From NCBI GenBank assembly GCA_947589525.1, contig CANQAW010000123.1:1-5472 (forward strand): a stretch of 5,472 bases of DNA, read 5' to 3'. How positions within the stretch are numbered: position 1 is the first letter of the stretch; the number at the start of each line of letters is the position of its first letter. This document shows positions 1-5,013 of this stretch, in pieces. A program made the translations under genes and the position numbers. This stretch comes from Candidatus Gastranaerophilales bacterium. GTDB lineage: Bacteria > Cyanobacteriota > Vampirovibrionia > Gastranaerophilales > Gastranaerophilaceae. The notes under the pieces were generated by a model. That model worked only from the letters and a program-made list of their open reading frames with translations, ran no database searches and was not told where the DNA came from.

Positions 1-76
1 AGAATTTTACGGAAAATTATACGCCGTAAAAGCAGACAAAAAAGATTTAAAACAGGAAACGCAAAGTGGAAATTGA
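1..76 (+). CDS. C-terminal end of a truncated upstream gene, probably segregation and condensation protein A
   Basis: An open frame enters from the left edge (first whole codon at base 2) and ends at TGA 74-76, giving 24 residues that begin EFYGKLYAVKADKK. It overlaps the GTG start of scpB by 11 bases. ScpA, the kleisin partner of ScpB and SMC, is the usual upstream neighbour of scpB. ScpA proteins commonly end in a winged-helix domain with a pattern like 'e-F-G-x-(I/L)-Y', which the EFYGKLY stretch resembles. The identity therefore rests on gene order and a weak tail resemblance. The fragment itself is too short to classify, and another gene in this position cannot be excluded. Confidence 0.5.
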   Translation, partial: EFYGKLYAVKADKKDLKQETQSGN

Positions 77-578
77 AGAATTAAAATCAAAAATAGAAGC
101 AGTTTTGTTTATAACATCAAAAGCAATGCACCCGTCGGAAATTGCTCAAATTTTAAATACGGAAGAAGAAGCGGTTGAAAATGCACTTTTGGATTTGGTT
201 TTTGATTATTCTTCAAGGCAGGGTGCTTTAGAAATAGATGATGAAGACGGATATATCATTCAAGTTAAAGCGCAGTATATGGATATAGTTGAAAAGCTTT
301 GTCCCGTTGAATTATCACCTGCCGTTTTAAAAACGCTAACCGTAATTGCTCTTAAAGAGCCAATCCGCCAGACCGCTCTTAAAGAGCTTCGCTCAAACGC
401 ATACGAGCATATTGCAATTTTATTGGAGCAGGGTTTAATTTCAAAAAATAAAGATAAAAACGGAAGAAGTTTTAACATTAGGACAACAAAAAAATTTCAG
501 GAGTATTTTAAATTAAAAGGCGACATCAAAGCTCTGGTTAAAAGGCTTGATGCAACTCAAGATTTAAAAGACCTGTAA
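66..578 (+). CDS. scpB: ScpB, segregation and condensation protein B
   Basis: ScpB is a cytoplasmic protein that dimerises and binds the kleisin ScpA in the SMC-ScpAB condensin complex, which compacts and separates the chromosome. The 170 residues hold the expected two winged-helix regions. The N-terminal one starts at residues 8-30 (SKIEAVLFITSK...SEIAQIL). The second, at about residues 83-150, carries the family signature: LSPAVLKTLTVIALKEPI at 83-100, then ALKELRS (family I-x-x-I-R-G-V; the Gly is replaced here), LLEQGLI at 119-125, GRSFNIRTTKKF at 133-144 and EYFKL at 146-150. Length is normal or slightly short. The start is GTG at 66, supported by AGGA at 54-57 eight bases upstream and by the proper beginning of the first domain. 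It lies inside the end of the upstream frame, as expected for translational coupling in an scpAB operon. The RNR-like gene follows after only 3 bases. Confidence 0.93.
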   Translation: MEIEELKSKIEAVLFITSKAMHPSEIAQILNTEEEAVENALLDLVFDYSSRQGALEIDDEDGYIIQVKAQYMDIVEKLCPVELSPAVLKTLTVIALKEPIRQTALKELRSNAYEHIAILLEQGLISKNKDKNGRSFNIRTTKKFQEYFKLKGDIKALVKRLDATQDLKDL

Positions 579-581
579 AAG

Positions 582-1820
582 ATGAAAATTACTCCGATAA
601 AAAGTTATTATCCCGTAAAATTTAAAAGTTACAATCTAAAATCCGAAAATCAAATTTTAGATAAGCAGGTTCTTGTAAAAAGAAAAATAATTTCTCAAAA
701 TCAGGATATTAATTCTTTTTTAGATAATATTTCAAAAAAAATTTTTCCCGATGATAATATTTCGTATAAAACTTTTGCAAATTATTTAAAATCGGGTTAT
801 ATAAGTTTGTCTTCAAATGCTTATGCTGATTTAAACAACCCTCAAAGTGCCGTAGCGCTTAAATTAAACCCTTTAAAATCTTCTTTTGAAAATTGCTTTT
901 ATCTTGAAAAATATCTTCAAAAAGGACAAGGAATAGGGTTAAATTTTTCCGAGTTTGATAATCCCGTTTCGGAAATTAAAAAAATTAATTCGTTTTTTTG
1001 TTTTCGCTCCCCTTATTTAAACCGTCCGAGCGCAGGGATTGCGCTTTTAGATATATATAATAAAAATATTTTGGATTTTATAACTCTAAAGGATAATTCT
1101 GATTATAAAAACTGGTGCTTTGATTTGTCGGTTATAATGGATGATAAATTTTTATCTTTAGCGGATAATAATTCAACCATAACTTTGTCTAACGGAAAAA
1201 AAATACCCGCAAGAGAAATATATAACACTTTATTAAATTCAATGTTAAAAAAAGGAGAACCGGGGATTATTTTTTCAAATGATAAAAATTATCTGACAGA
1301 CCCCTGTGCGGCATGTGCTCTAAAGCAGGGAGAAAGCTTTACTTTAGGGCAGATTAATTTATCTAAATTTATAAATTCTTCTTCTTTTGATTATATAAAA
1401 TTAAAAGATGCTTCAAACATTTTAAACAAAGCTCTTAAAAGAATTGATAATAACTCTTATATTTCAATTTTGGGTTATCAGGAGCTTCTTGATAAATTAA
1501 ATTTGAAATACGCAAGCCCTGAAGCACTTCAATTAACTTCTCAAATAATAAAAACAATTAAATCCGCAGGCGCAAAAGTTGCGCTTTCTCCTGCGGGGAC
1601 AATTTCTCGTTTTTTAAAAACCACTCCGTCAATTGAGCCTAAAAAAGATGTTGATTATATAAGTCAAATTAATACAATTTCAACCGTTCAAAATTTAATT
1701 GAAGGTCAAATTTCAACAACAATTCATCTTGAAAAAAACGCAGATATAACCGATATTGATAAAATTATAAGATATGCAAAACAAAAAAACCTAAAAGGAA
1801 TAACCGTTTTTAAAAGTTAG
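582..1820 (+). CDS. Divergent, probably non-canonical class II ribonucleotide reductase-like protein
   Basis: The 412 residues align with the catalytic barrel of class II (B12-dependent) ribonucleotide reductases (NrdJ). In order: NCFYLEKYLQKGQGIGLNFS (104-123) matches the 'sNCFvl...GgGvGfnfS' block; NRPSAGIALLDIYNKNILDF (147-166) matches 'RRGAnm..l...HPDIleF'; LSVIMDDKFL (182-191); AREIYN...KKGEPGIIF (210-231); DPCAACAL (240-247) matches NPCGEQPL; ESFTLGQINL (251-260) matches ESCNLGSINL; SPAGTIS...IEP (336-353) matches aPTGTIS...IEP; and KGITVFKS (405-412) matches KGITvYRdGS. C105 and C242 (thiyl-radical position) are kept. The neighbouring Asn is Asp240, the catalytic Glu is Ala244, and the second redox Cys is Phe253. 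There is no N-terminal ATP-cone and no C-terminal cysteine tail; class II enzymes are usually 600 residues or more. The frame is long and uninterrupted, so this looks like a maintained protein rather than a decaying one. The start ATG follows scpB by 3 bases with only a weak A-rich leader, suggesting coupling. The first 15 residues (MKITPIKSYYPVKFK) are unrelated to RNR. Homology is fairly sure; activity is doubtful. Confidence 0.8.
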   Translation: MKITPIKSYYPVKFKSYNLKSENQILDKQVLVKRKIISQNQDINSFLDNISKKIFPDDNISYKTFANYLKSGYISLSSNAYADLNNPQSAVALKLNPLKSSFENCFYLEKYLQKGQGIGLNFSEFDNPVSEIKKINSFFCFRSPYLNRPSAGIALLDIYNKNILDFITLKDNSDYKNWCFDLSVIMDDKFLSLADNNSTITLSNGKKIPAREIYNTLLNSMLKKGEPGIIFSNDKNYLTDPCAACALKQGESFTLGQINLSKFINSSSFDYIKLKDASNILNKALKRIDNNSYISILGYQELLDKLNLKYASPEALQLTSQIIKTIKSAGAKVALSPAGTISRFLKTTPSIEPKKDVDYISQINTISTVQNLIEGQISTTIHLEKNADITDIDKIIRYAKQKNLKGITVFKS

Positions 1821-2428
1821 TCCTCATCTTCTAAAAGCTCTCCGACACTTTCTTCAAGATTATTATAAACATCTATTGTTATCGGGCAGATATAGAGTTT
1901 TCTTTTAACAAGGCTTTTTATTGTTTCCTGAAAACATTTAAAAAGCGCCAAATTAAGCCCTAAAATACCTTTGTTTTTTTCTAATATTTTCCATAATTTT
2001 TTGGAATATTTTTCATCCCTTGCGCTGGGTTCAATTTTGTCCGCAAGAAAAATAATTTTATCAAATGTAGTCATATCAACAGAGCCTATTGTGTGTTTTC
2101 TTATTGCGTTTAAAATTTCTCTATCTTCAATTTCAAATTCTTTTTGTGCAATATATTGCCCCGCTATAGCATGATAGGTTTTTGGATTTTTAAGTTCGGC
2201 CGTATCAAAGCCTGTTTTGACTTTGTTATTTATAATATCAAGCAGTTTTATATCTTCCATATTTTTTGCACAATCATGAACTAAACCTGCAAGATAAGCT
2301 TTATCTTTATCCAAATTATATATTTGAGCAAGCTCCTGCGCACATTGCGCACAGCCAAGCGAATGTTCATATCTTTTAGATGATAGATTTTTCTTTAGAT
2401 AATCTTTTATATAAGTTATTTCTTTCAA
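1817..2428 (-). CDS. yqeK: YqeK, HD-domain symmetrical Ap4A hydrolase
   Basis: YqeK proteins are cytoplasmic metal-dependent HD-domain phosphohydrolases that split diadenosine tetraphosphate (Ap4A) into two ADP. The 203 residues show the family pattern: KRYEHSLG (18-25, His22), AGLVHDCAK (47-55, the His51-Asp52 pair), YHAIAG (85-90, His86), AIRKHTIGSVDM (108-119, His112) and IIFLADKIEPSAR (125-137, Asp130 and Arg137), which supply the expected metal-binding His and Asp residues. The start is TTG at 2428-2426. It places the first residues at the same distance from the RYxH motif as in other YqeK proteins, and no other Met occurs before residue 57. A purine-rich GAGAGAG (2439-2433 on this strand) lies just upstream. 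The gene starts 53 bases inside the end of nadD, its usual partner. The rsfS gene that often follows yqeK is absent: the next gene converges, with its last 4 bases shared. Confidence 0.92.
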   Translation of the reverse strand: MKEITYIKDYLKKNLSSKRYEHSLGCAQCAQELAQIYNLDKDKAYLAGLVHDCAKNMEDIKLLDIINNKVKTGFDTAELKNPKTYHAIAGQYIAQKEFEIEDREILNAIRKHTIGSVDMTTFDKIIFLADKIEPSARDEKYSKKLWKILEKNKGILGLNLALFKCFQETIKSLVKRKLYICPITIDVYNNLEESVGELLEDED

Positions 2429-2987
2429 TGTACTCTCTCACTTCTTTTGTTGTTAATCCCGTAATATCTTTATTTTTATATACCAATTCTCTAATCATTT
2501 CGGAAGAAATATCCAAAAAATCCATTTTTATAATTTTAAAGCCGTATCCTTTATTTTTAAGATAATCAAAAGCTTTTTCACTTAAGGTTTGTCCGTTTTT
2601 AAATTTTCTCGGGTAAACAATAAAATTTAATTTTTCTTTTAAAATTTGAGGTTCTCTCCAGCTTTCAATTTTAAAAAACTGGTCATAACCTATCAAAAAA
2701 TTAATTTTATCAACTTTATTAACTTCGCAAAGATGATTTATGGTTCTGTAGGTATAACTCGGAGCAGGAAGTTTTAATTCTATATCGGATACGTTTTCTT
2801 CCCCTGCGGCTAATTGAGTCATACAAAACCTGTCTTTAAAACTTGCAAGGTCATTAAATTTATGCGGCGGCATATAAGAAGGAATAAAGATAATTTTGCC
2901 GAAACCAAACTCCTCTTTTACTCTTCTTGCAATTTCTATATGTCCTAAATGTATAGGATTGAACGTTCCAAAGAAATAACAATTCAT
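2376..2987 (-). CDS. nadD: Nicotinate-nucleotide adenylyltransferase NadD
   Basis: NadD transfers AMP from ATP to nicotinate mononucleotide, giving deamido-NAD, an essential cytoplasmic step of NAD synthesis. The 203 residues form one nucleotidyltransferase domain: GTFNPIHLGH (7-16, the 'GGTFDPIHxGH' ATP-binding motif with both His kept), PPHK (40-43), PAPSYTYRTI (74-83, substrate-binding S-Y-T-x-x-T), NFLIGYDQFFKIESW (96-110, the 'iiGaD...l..W' block) and ISSEMIR (160-166, the 'ISSTxIR' ATP motif). The family's common first Gly (FGGTF) is Phe here and the Asp is Asn, conservative losses outside the His pair. The ATG is at 2987, directly before the motif. No good Shine-Dalgarno is seen. The gene lies 22 bases after the 125-residue gene and overlaps yqeK, so the three are probably co-transcribed. 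About ten residues follow the usual C-terminal 'NxLY', which produces the overlap. Confidence 0.95.
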   Translation of the reverse strand: MNCYFFGTFNPIHLGHIEIARRVKEEFGFGKIIFIPSYMPPHKFNDLASFKDRFCMTQLAAGEENVSDIELKLPAPSYTYRTINHLCEVNKVDKINFLIGYDQFFKIESWREPQILKEKLNFIVYPRKFKNGQTLSEKAFDYLKNKGYGFKIIKMDFLDISSEMIRELVYKNKDITGLTTKEVREYIERNNLYKRLSKEKSII

Positions 2988-3009
2988 AATTTTAATTCTA
3001 TAACAAAAT

Positions 3010-3387
3010 TTATACTATATAGTCAACAAGTTTTCCGTAATCGCTTTTGGGCGAAGAATAATTTTGTTCAAGTTTATTTGCGTAATCTCCCGCTTTATAA
3101 ATATCATCAAAAATTCTTTTTAAACTTTCCGGATTTTTTTCAAAATTTCTGTATGTTTTTGTGTAGTTATAAAGGTCTTTTTCTACAAAATAATTTGATT
3201 TTGCTACAATAAACCCTTCTTCTAAATCATCATAATGAATATGAAAATTTTTATTTTGACTTTGTTGTTTTACAAAATTCATAAATTTTTTTGAATATTC
3301 TTCTTGCGGATATTTTTGCAGGTACTTGTCAAGTGCATATTTTGAAACACCTTTGTAGCTTAAACTGTCGATAGCATTGATTTTCAT
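3010..3387 (-). CDS. Small protein of unknown function with an 'MKI..I...YKG' N-terminus
   Basis: I do not recognise this 125-residue protein. It is hydrophilic, rich in Lys, Tyr, Asn and Asp, with no signal peptide or membrane segment. Most of it looks alpha-helical (for example residues 15-45 and 70-110), so a small soluble protein is likely. The first 13 residues (MKINAIDSLSYKG) resemble the opening of the RNR-like protein in this window (MKITPIKSYYPVKFK), although the remainders are unrelated. The ATG start at 3387 has the strongest ribosome binding site in the window: GAGGGGGG on the minus strand (3401-3394), six bases before the ATG. It is the first gene of the likely operon with nadD and yqeK; the gap to nadD is 22 bases. 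A candidate promoter sits at 3451-3478. Confidence 0.75.
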   Translation of the reverse strand: MKINAIDSLSYKGVSKYALDKYLQKYPQEEYSKKFMNFVKQQSQNKNFHIHYDDLEEGFIVAKSNYFVEKDLYNYTKTYRNFEKNPESLKRIFDDIYKAGDYANKLEQNYSSPKSDYGKLVDYIV

Positions 3388-3393
3388 TTAATT

Positions 3394-3401
3394 CCCCCCT
3401 C
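3394..3401 (-). promoter_or_regulatory. Strong ribosome binding site of the 125-residue gene
   Basis: On the minus strand this reads GAGGGGGG, a rare run of six G in an AT-rich region, six bases before the ATG at 3387. It fixes that start codon and suggests efficient translation compared with the weak leaders of nadD and the PadR gene. Confidence 0.7.
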
Positions 3402-3450
3402 ATTACTATTCCTATTCTGCGCTTAAAATATTGTTTTGTACAGATAAAAT

Positions 3451-3478
3451 AGAATATTTTTACAAAAATAAATGTTAA
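3451..3478 (-). promoter_or_regulatory. Candidate sigma-70-type promoter for the 125-residue gene, nadD and yqeK
   Basis: On the minus strand, TTAACA (3478-3473, 5 of 6 to TTGACA) and TATTCT (3456-3451, 4 of 6 to TATAAT) are 16 bases apart. Transcription would begin near 3444, giving a leader of about 57 bases that contains the strong ribosome binding site. One arm of an AT-rich inverted repeat overlaps the -10, so an operator is possible. In such AT-rich DNA, matches of this quality also occur by chance. Confidence 0.35.
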
Positions 3479-3556
3479 CTAATGTAAACAAACGCTTGAA
3501 AATTATAAAGTTTTAACTGCATCATGTCGAAATTAATTTTATGAGGTTAGTAAGTA

Positions 3557-3562
3557 AAAGGA
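3557..3562 (+). promoter_or_regulatory. Ribosome binding site of the 51-codon ORF
   Basis: AAAGGA lies seven bases before ATG 3570. It is the main evidence that the short frame is translated, because its length alone would not be convincing. Confidence 0.5.
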
Positions 3563-3569
3563 TAAAAAA

Positions 3570-3725
3570 ATGGAATACGAAAACGATTTAGAGTTATGCG
3601 AATATAATCCCGTAAGTTTACAATATGAAAAAGAATTAAGAGCATTGGCAAGTATAGTTGAAGCTCCCGCAATGAGCTTTTTTCAAAAATTAATGAAAAA
3701 AATCGTTTGTGCTCAAAATGTTTAG
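3570..3725 (+). CDS. Small ORF of 51 codons, unknown function
   Basis: ATG at 3570 to TAG at 3723-3725 encodes 51 residues beginning MEYENDLELCEYNPVSLQYE and ending FFQKLMKKIVCAQNV. Support for a real gene is the well-placed AAAGGA (3557-3562) seven bases before the ATG, a codon choice like the neighbours, and the fit of its stop exactly against the end of the convergent 215-residue gene. The N-terminal half is acidic. The last 16 residues (about 35-50) form a short basic, amphipathic segment that could bind a membrane or partner. I know no family for it. No clear promoter is visible upstream, so it may be weakly or conditionally expressed. It overlaps an opposite-strand open frame (3547-3777) that I consider a shadow. 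Confidence 0.55.
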   Translation: MEYENDLELCEYNPVSLQYEKELRALASIVEAPAMSFFQKLMKKIVCAQNV

Positions 3726-4369
3726 AAAATAAATCCGGTTTTTTTGGTGTTTTGTTTATGAAATTCACCGCCCGCACAAACTATTTCAATAACTTTTAAA
3801 AGAAATTCTCTCGGAGCATCTATTTGGCTTATAAACAGCTCTTGGTTATCTTTATGACGGATTGTCATAATTGTTCCCTGATTAACTTCGGCAGGAACAT
3901 ACAAAGAAGCAATTTCGTTTGCAAGCAGAATATCCATTTGCTTTTCGTAATCTTCTTCATCTTTGATAAGTTCGGAAAAATCTCCGTTAATTGCAAAAAT
4001 TCTTCCGCAAAACATCGGCGCAGAACCTTTTCTCGGAAGCGCTTTCGGGGATACATTAAATCTTGAAGTAAAGCTTATTTTATGCCATAAAATATTAACT
4101 ATGGCAAGCGTTTTAGCGTTATCTACCTGAAAAGAAACATTGCCGGTGGGAACATTTCTGATATTTAACGATTGCTTTAAATATTCCAAAACTTGTGATA
4201 AATTCTCAAGAATTTTAGAAAACATATCGTTAGTATTAACCGAAGCTTTGTGAAACTCCATGAATTGTTTGTACATATAAACAGCGACCAGACCCGCTCT
4301 TTCTTGTACCACCGAGGATTTTTGCACCCTTACTTCAAGATTATCAAGACTGTCGAAATTGTTTTGCAA
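3722..4369 (-). CDS. Unrecognised 215-residue protein
   Basis: I cannot assign this protein to a family. It has no signal peptide, membrane segment or familiar nucleotide-binding motif. Residues 18-70 look helical (ERAGLVAVYMYKQFMEFHK, then FSKILENLSQVLEYLKQSL). From about 77 the pattern alternates as in beta strands (NVSFQVDN, ISFTSRFNV, CGRIFAINGDF), followed by an acidic helix (137-150) and a last strand-helix segment (TIMTIRHKDNQELFISQ, then FLLKVIEIVCAGG). A soluble helical-plus-beta cytoplasmic protein is the best description. The frame opens at TTG 4369-4367, directly after an in-frame TAA, and AAGGA (4384-4380 on this strand) lies ten bases upstream. Internal GTG codons at residues 15 and 20 are alternative starts with poorer spacing. 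It is divergent from the PadR gene and ends by overlapping the 51-codon ORF by 4 bases. Codon use matches the neighbours, with no sign of transfer. Confidence 0.75.
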   Translation of the reverse strand: MQNNFDSLDNLEVRVQKSSVVQERAGLVAVYMYKQFMEFHKASVNTNDMFSKILENLSQVLEYLKQSLNIRNVPTGNVSFQVDNAKTLAIVNILWHKISFTSRFNVSPKALPRKGSAPMFCGRIFAINGDFSELIKDEEDYEKQMDILLANEIASLYVPAEVNQGTIMTIRHKDNQELFISQIDAPREFLLKVIEIVCAGGEFHKQNTKKTGFIF

Positions 4370-4379
4370 TTAAACTAAT

Positions 4380-4384
4380 TCCTT
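4380..4384 (-). promoter_or_regulatory. Ribosome binding site supporting the TTG start of the 215-residue gene
   Basis: On the minus strand this reads AAGGA, ten bases before TTG 4369. The spacing is slightly long but favours TTG over the internal GTG codons. Confidence 0.45.
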
Positions 4385-4428
4385 ATGTTGGGGATATCCA
4401 TCAAAATAATATAATAAAAGGGAAATAT

Positions 4429-4458
4429 TTTATATAATATTATAATTTTTCTTTACAA
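4429..4458 (-). promoter_or_regulatory. Candidate promoter of the 215-residue gene
   Basis: On the minus strand, TTGTAA (4458-4453, 4 of 6 to TTGACA) precedes TATAAA (4434-4429, 5 of 6) by 18 bases or TATATA (4436-4431, 5 of 6) by 16. The leader would be about 50-60 bases. A perfect TATAAT also occurs at 4444-4439 but lacks a good -35. The AT-richness makes the exact choice uncertain. Confidence 0.35.
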
Positions 4459-4521
4459 ATTTACATACAAAATGAACGTTATTTATTTTTATTATTATCT
4501 CAAATATGATAATATAAGATT

Positions 4522-5013
4522 ATGTTTGAAATTGTTATATTGTATATTTTAAATAAATACGATGCAACCATTTACCGCATTTGCAAAATTATTGACGAAT
4601 TTTTCTTTGCTTATTTAAAATCAAGCGCAGGAACCGTTAATCCTGCTCTTAAAAGACTCGAAAAGTTAGGTTGTGTTGAATATGAGCAAAAAACAACCGA
4701 GGGCGGAATGCTCTCTAAGACCTATTCAATTACTCAAACAGGCAAAAAGCATTTGAGCGATTTAATTTTGAATTATAAAGAAAAAAATCCTTATCATATT
4801 TTAAATACGGCAAAAATTCTTCTGTATTGTTGCAATGTTTTAACTAAAGAGGAATTAGCGGAATTTAAGTTAAATTTGTCTTATAATCTTGAACTGTATA
4901 AAATAAAGCTTGAAAAAGGATTAAAAAACGAATATATAAATTTAAACGAAGTGCAAAAACAAACCGTTGAAACCACTTTGAAAGAAGTGCAGGAATTGCT
5001 TAAATTGTTATGA
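4522..5013 (+). CDS. PadR-family winged-helix transcriptional regulator
   Basis: PadR proteins are dimeric DNA-binding regulators, usually repressors released by a small molecule or another signal. The 163 residues show the family order. The N-terminal winged helix opens with IVILYILNKYDATIYRICKI (4-23, family 'iLglL....GYeI...i'). The recognition helix region is SAGTVNPALKRLEKLGCVE (35-53, family 'gtlYpaLkrLe..GlI'). The wing and following helix are SKTYSITQTGKKHL (65-78, family 'r.YylT..G...L'). The C-terminal half (about 85-163) is helical, with a likely coiled coil at 117-163, as expected for the dimerisation domain. The usual Tyr of 'GYeI' is shifted (ATIYRI) and 'YpaL' reads NPAL, so it is a divergent member. 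The ATG has almost no Shine-Dalgarno. Its stop overlaps the next start (ATGA), tying it to the radical-SAM gene. Its target and signal are unknown; autoregulation is likely by family habit. Confidence 0.85.
   Translation: MFEIVILYILNKYDATIYRICKIIDEFFFAYLKSSAGTVNPALKRLEKLGCVEYEQKTTEGGMLSKTYSITQTGKKHLSDLILNYKEKNPYHILNTAKILLYCCNVLTKEELAEFKLNLSYNLELYKIKLEKGLKNEYINLNEVQKQTVETTLKEVQELLKLL

Larger units (their letters stand above)
3388..3569. other. Intergenic region between the divergent 125-residue gene and the 51-codon ORF
   Basis: This 182-base gap separates a minus-strand gene from a plus-strand small ORF, so it should carry outward promoters. It contains a candidate minus promoter (3451-3478), a perfect 8-base inverted repeat AAAATATT / AATATTTT (3425-3432 and 3453-3460) around a TGTACA palindrome (3437-3442), and two near-identical 10-base units (3471-3490). 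For the plus ORF I see only a loose TATAAA (3504-3509) without a good -35. No RNA gene or terminator hairpin is evident. Confidence 0.5.
4370..4521. other. Divergent intergenic promoter region between the 215-residue gene and the PadR gene
   Basis: This 152-base gap is extremely AT-rich between 4405 and 4520. For the minus gene, TTGTAA (4458-4453) is followed by TATATA after 16 bases or TATAAA after 18. For the PadR gene, TTTACA (4460-4465) is followed after 18 bases by TATTTT (4484-4489), and a better -10-like TATGAT (4505-4510) lies only 11 bases before the ATG. PadR regulators commonly repress their own promoter, so an operator here is expected. I see no clean long dyad, only AT-rich partial symmetry around 4425-4443. 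Confidence 0.5.

Noticed and set aside
260..478. Minus-strand open frame of 72 codons inside scpB
   Set aside because: It is fully antisense to the motif-rich part of ScpB, has no ribosome binding site, and its product has no recognisable features.
582..1820. The RNR-like gene as a decaying pseudogene
   Set aside because: The frame is continuous for 412 codons in AT-rich DNA, starts 3 bases after scpB, and keeps motifs through to the C-terminal end, which does not suit a gene under no selection. Loss of function as an RNR remains possible.
1971..2174. Plus-strand open frame of 67 codons antisense to yqeK
   Set aside because: It mirrors the conserved HD-domain region of yqeK and has no start context. 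Similar antisense frames at 2380-2565, 2949-3212 and 3824-4066, and an out-of-frame same-strand one at 3865-4056, were dropped for the same reason.
3425..3460. Inverted repeat as a transcription terminator
   Set aside because: The arms are pure A/T with a 20-base loop and the site lies upstream of genes, not after one; it cannot form a stable terminator hairpin.
3541..3591. ATG at 3541 opening a 16-codon frame just before the 51-codon ORF
   Set aside because: It is very short, has no ribosome binding site and overlaps the better-supported start at 3570; it is not a convincing leader peptide.
3547..3777. Minus-strand open frame of 76 codons across the 51-codon ORF
   Set aside because: It starts with GTG inside the 215-residue gene, lacks a ribosome binding site, and its hydrophobic, Phe/Leu-rich product looks like the reverse reading of an AT-rich coding sequence.
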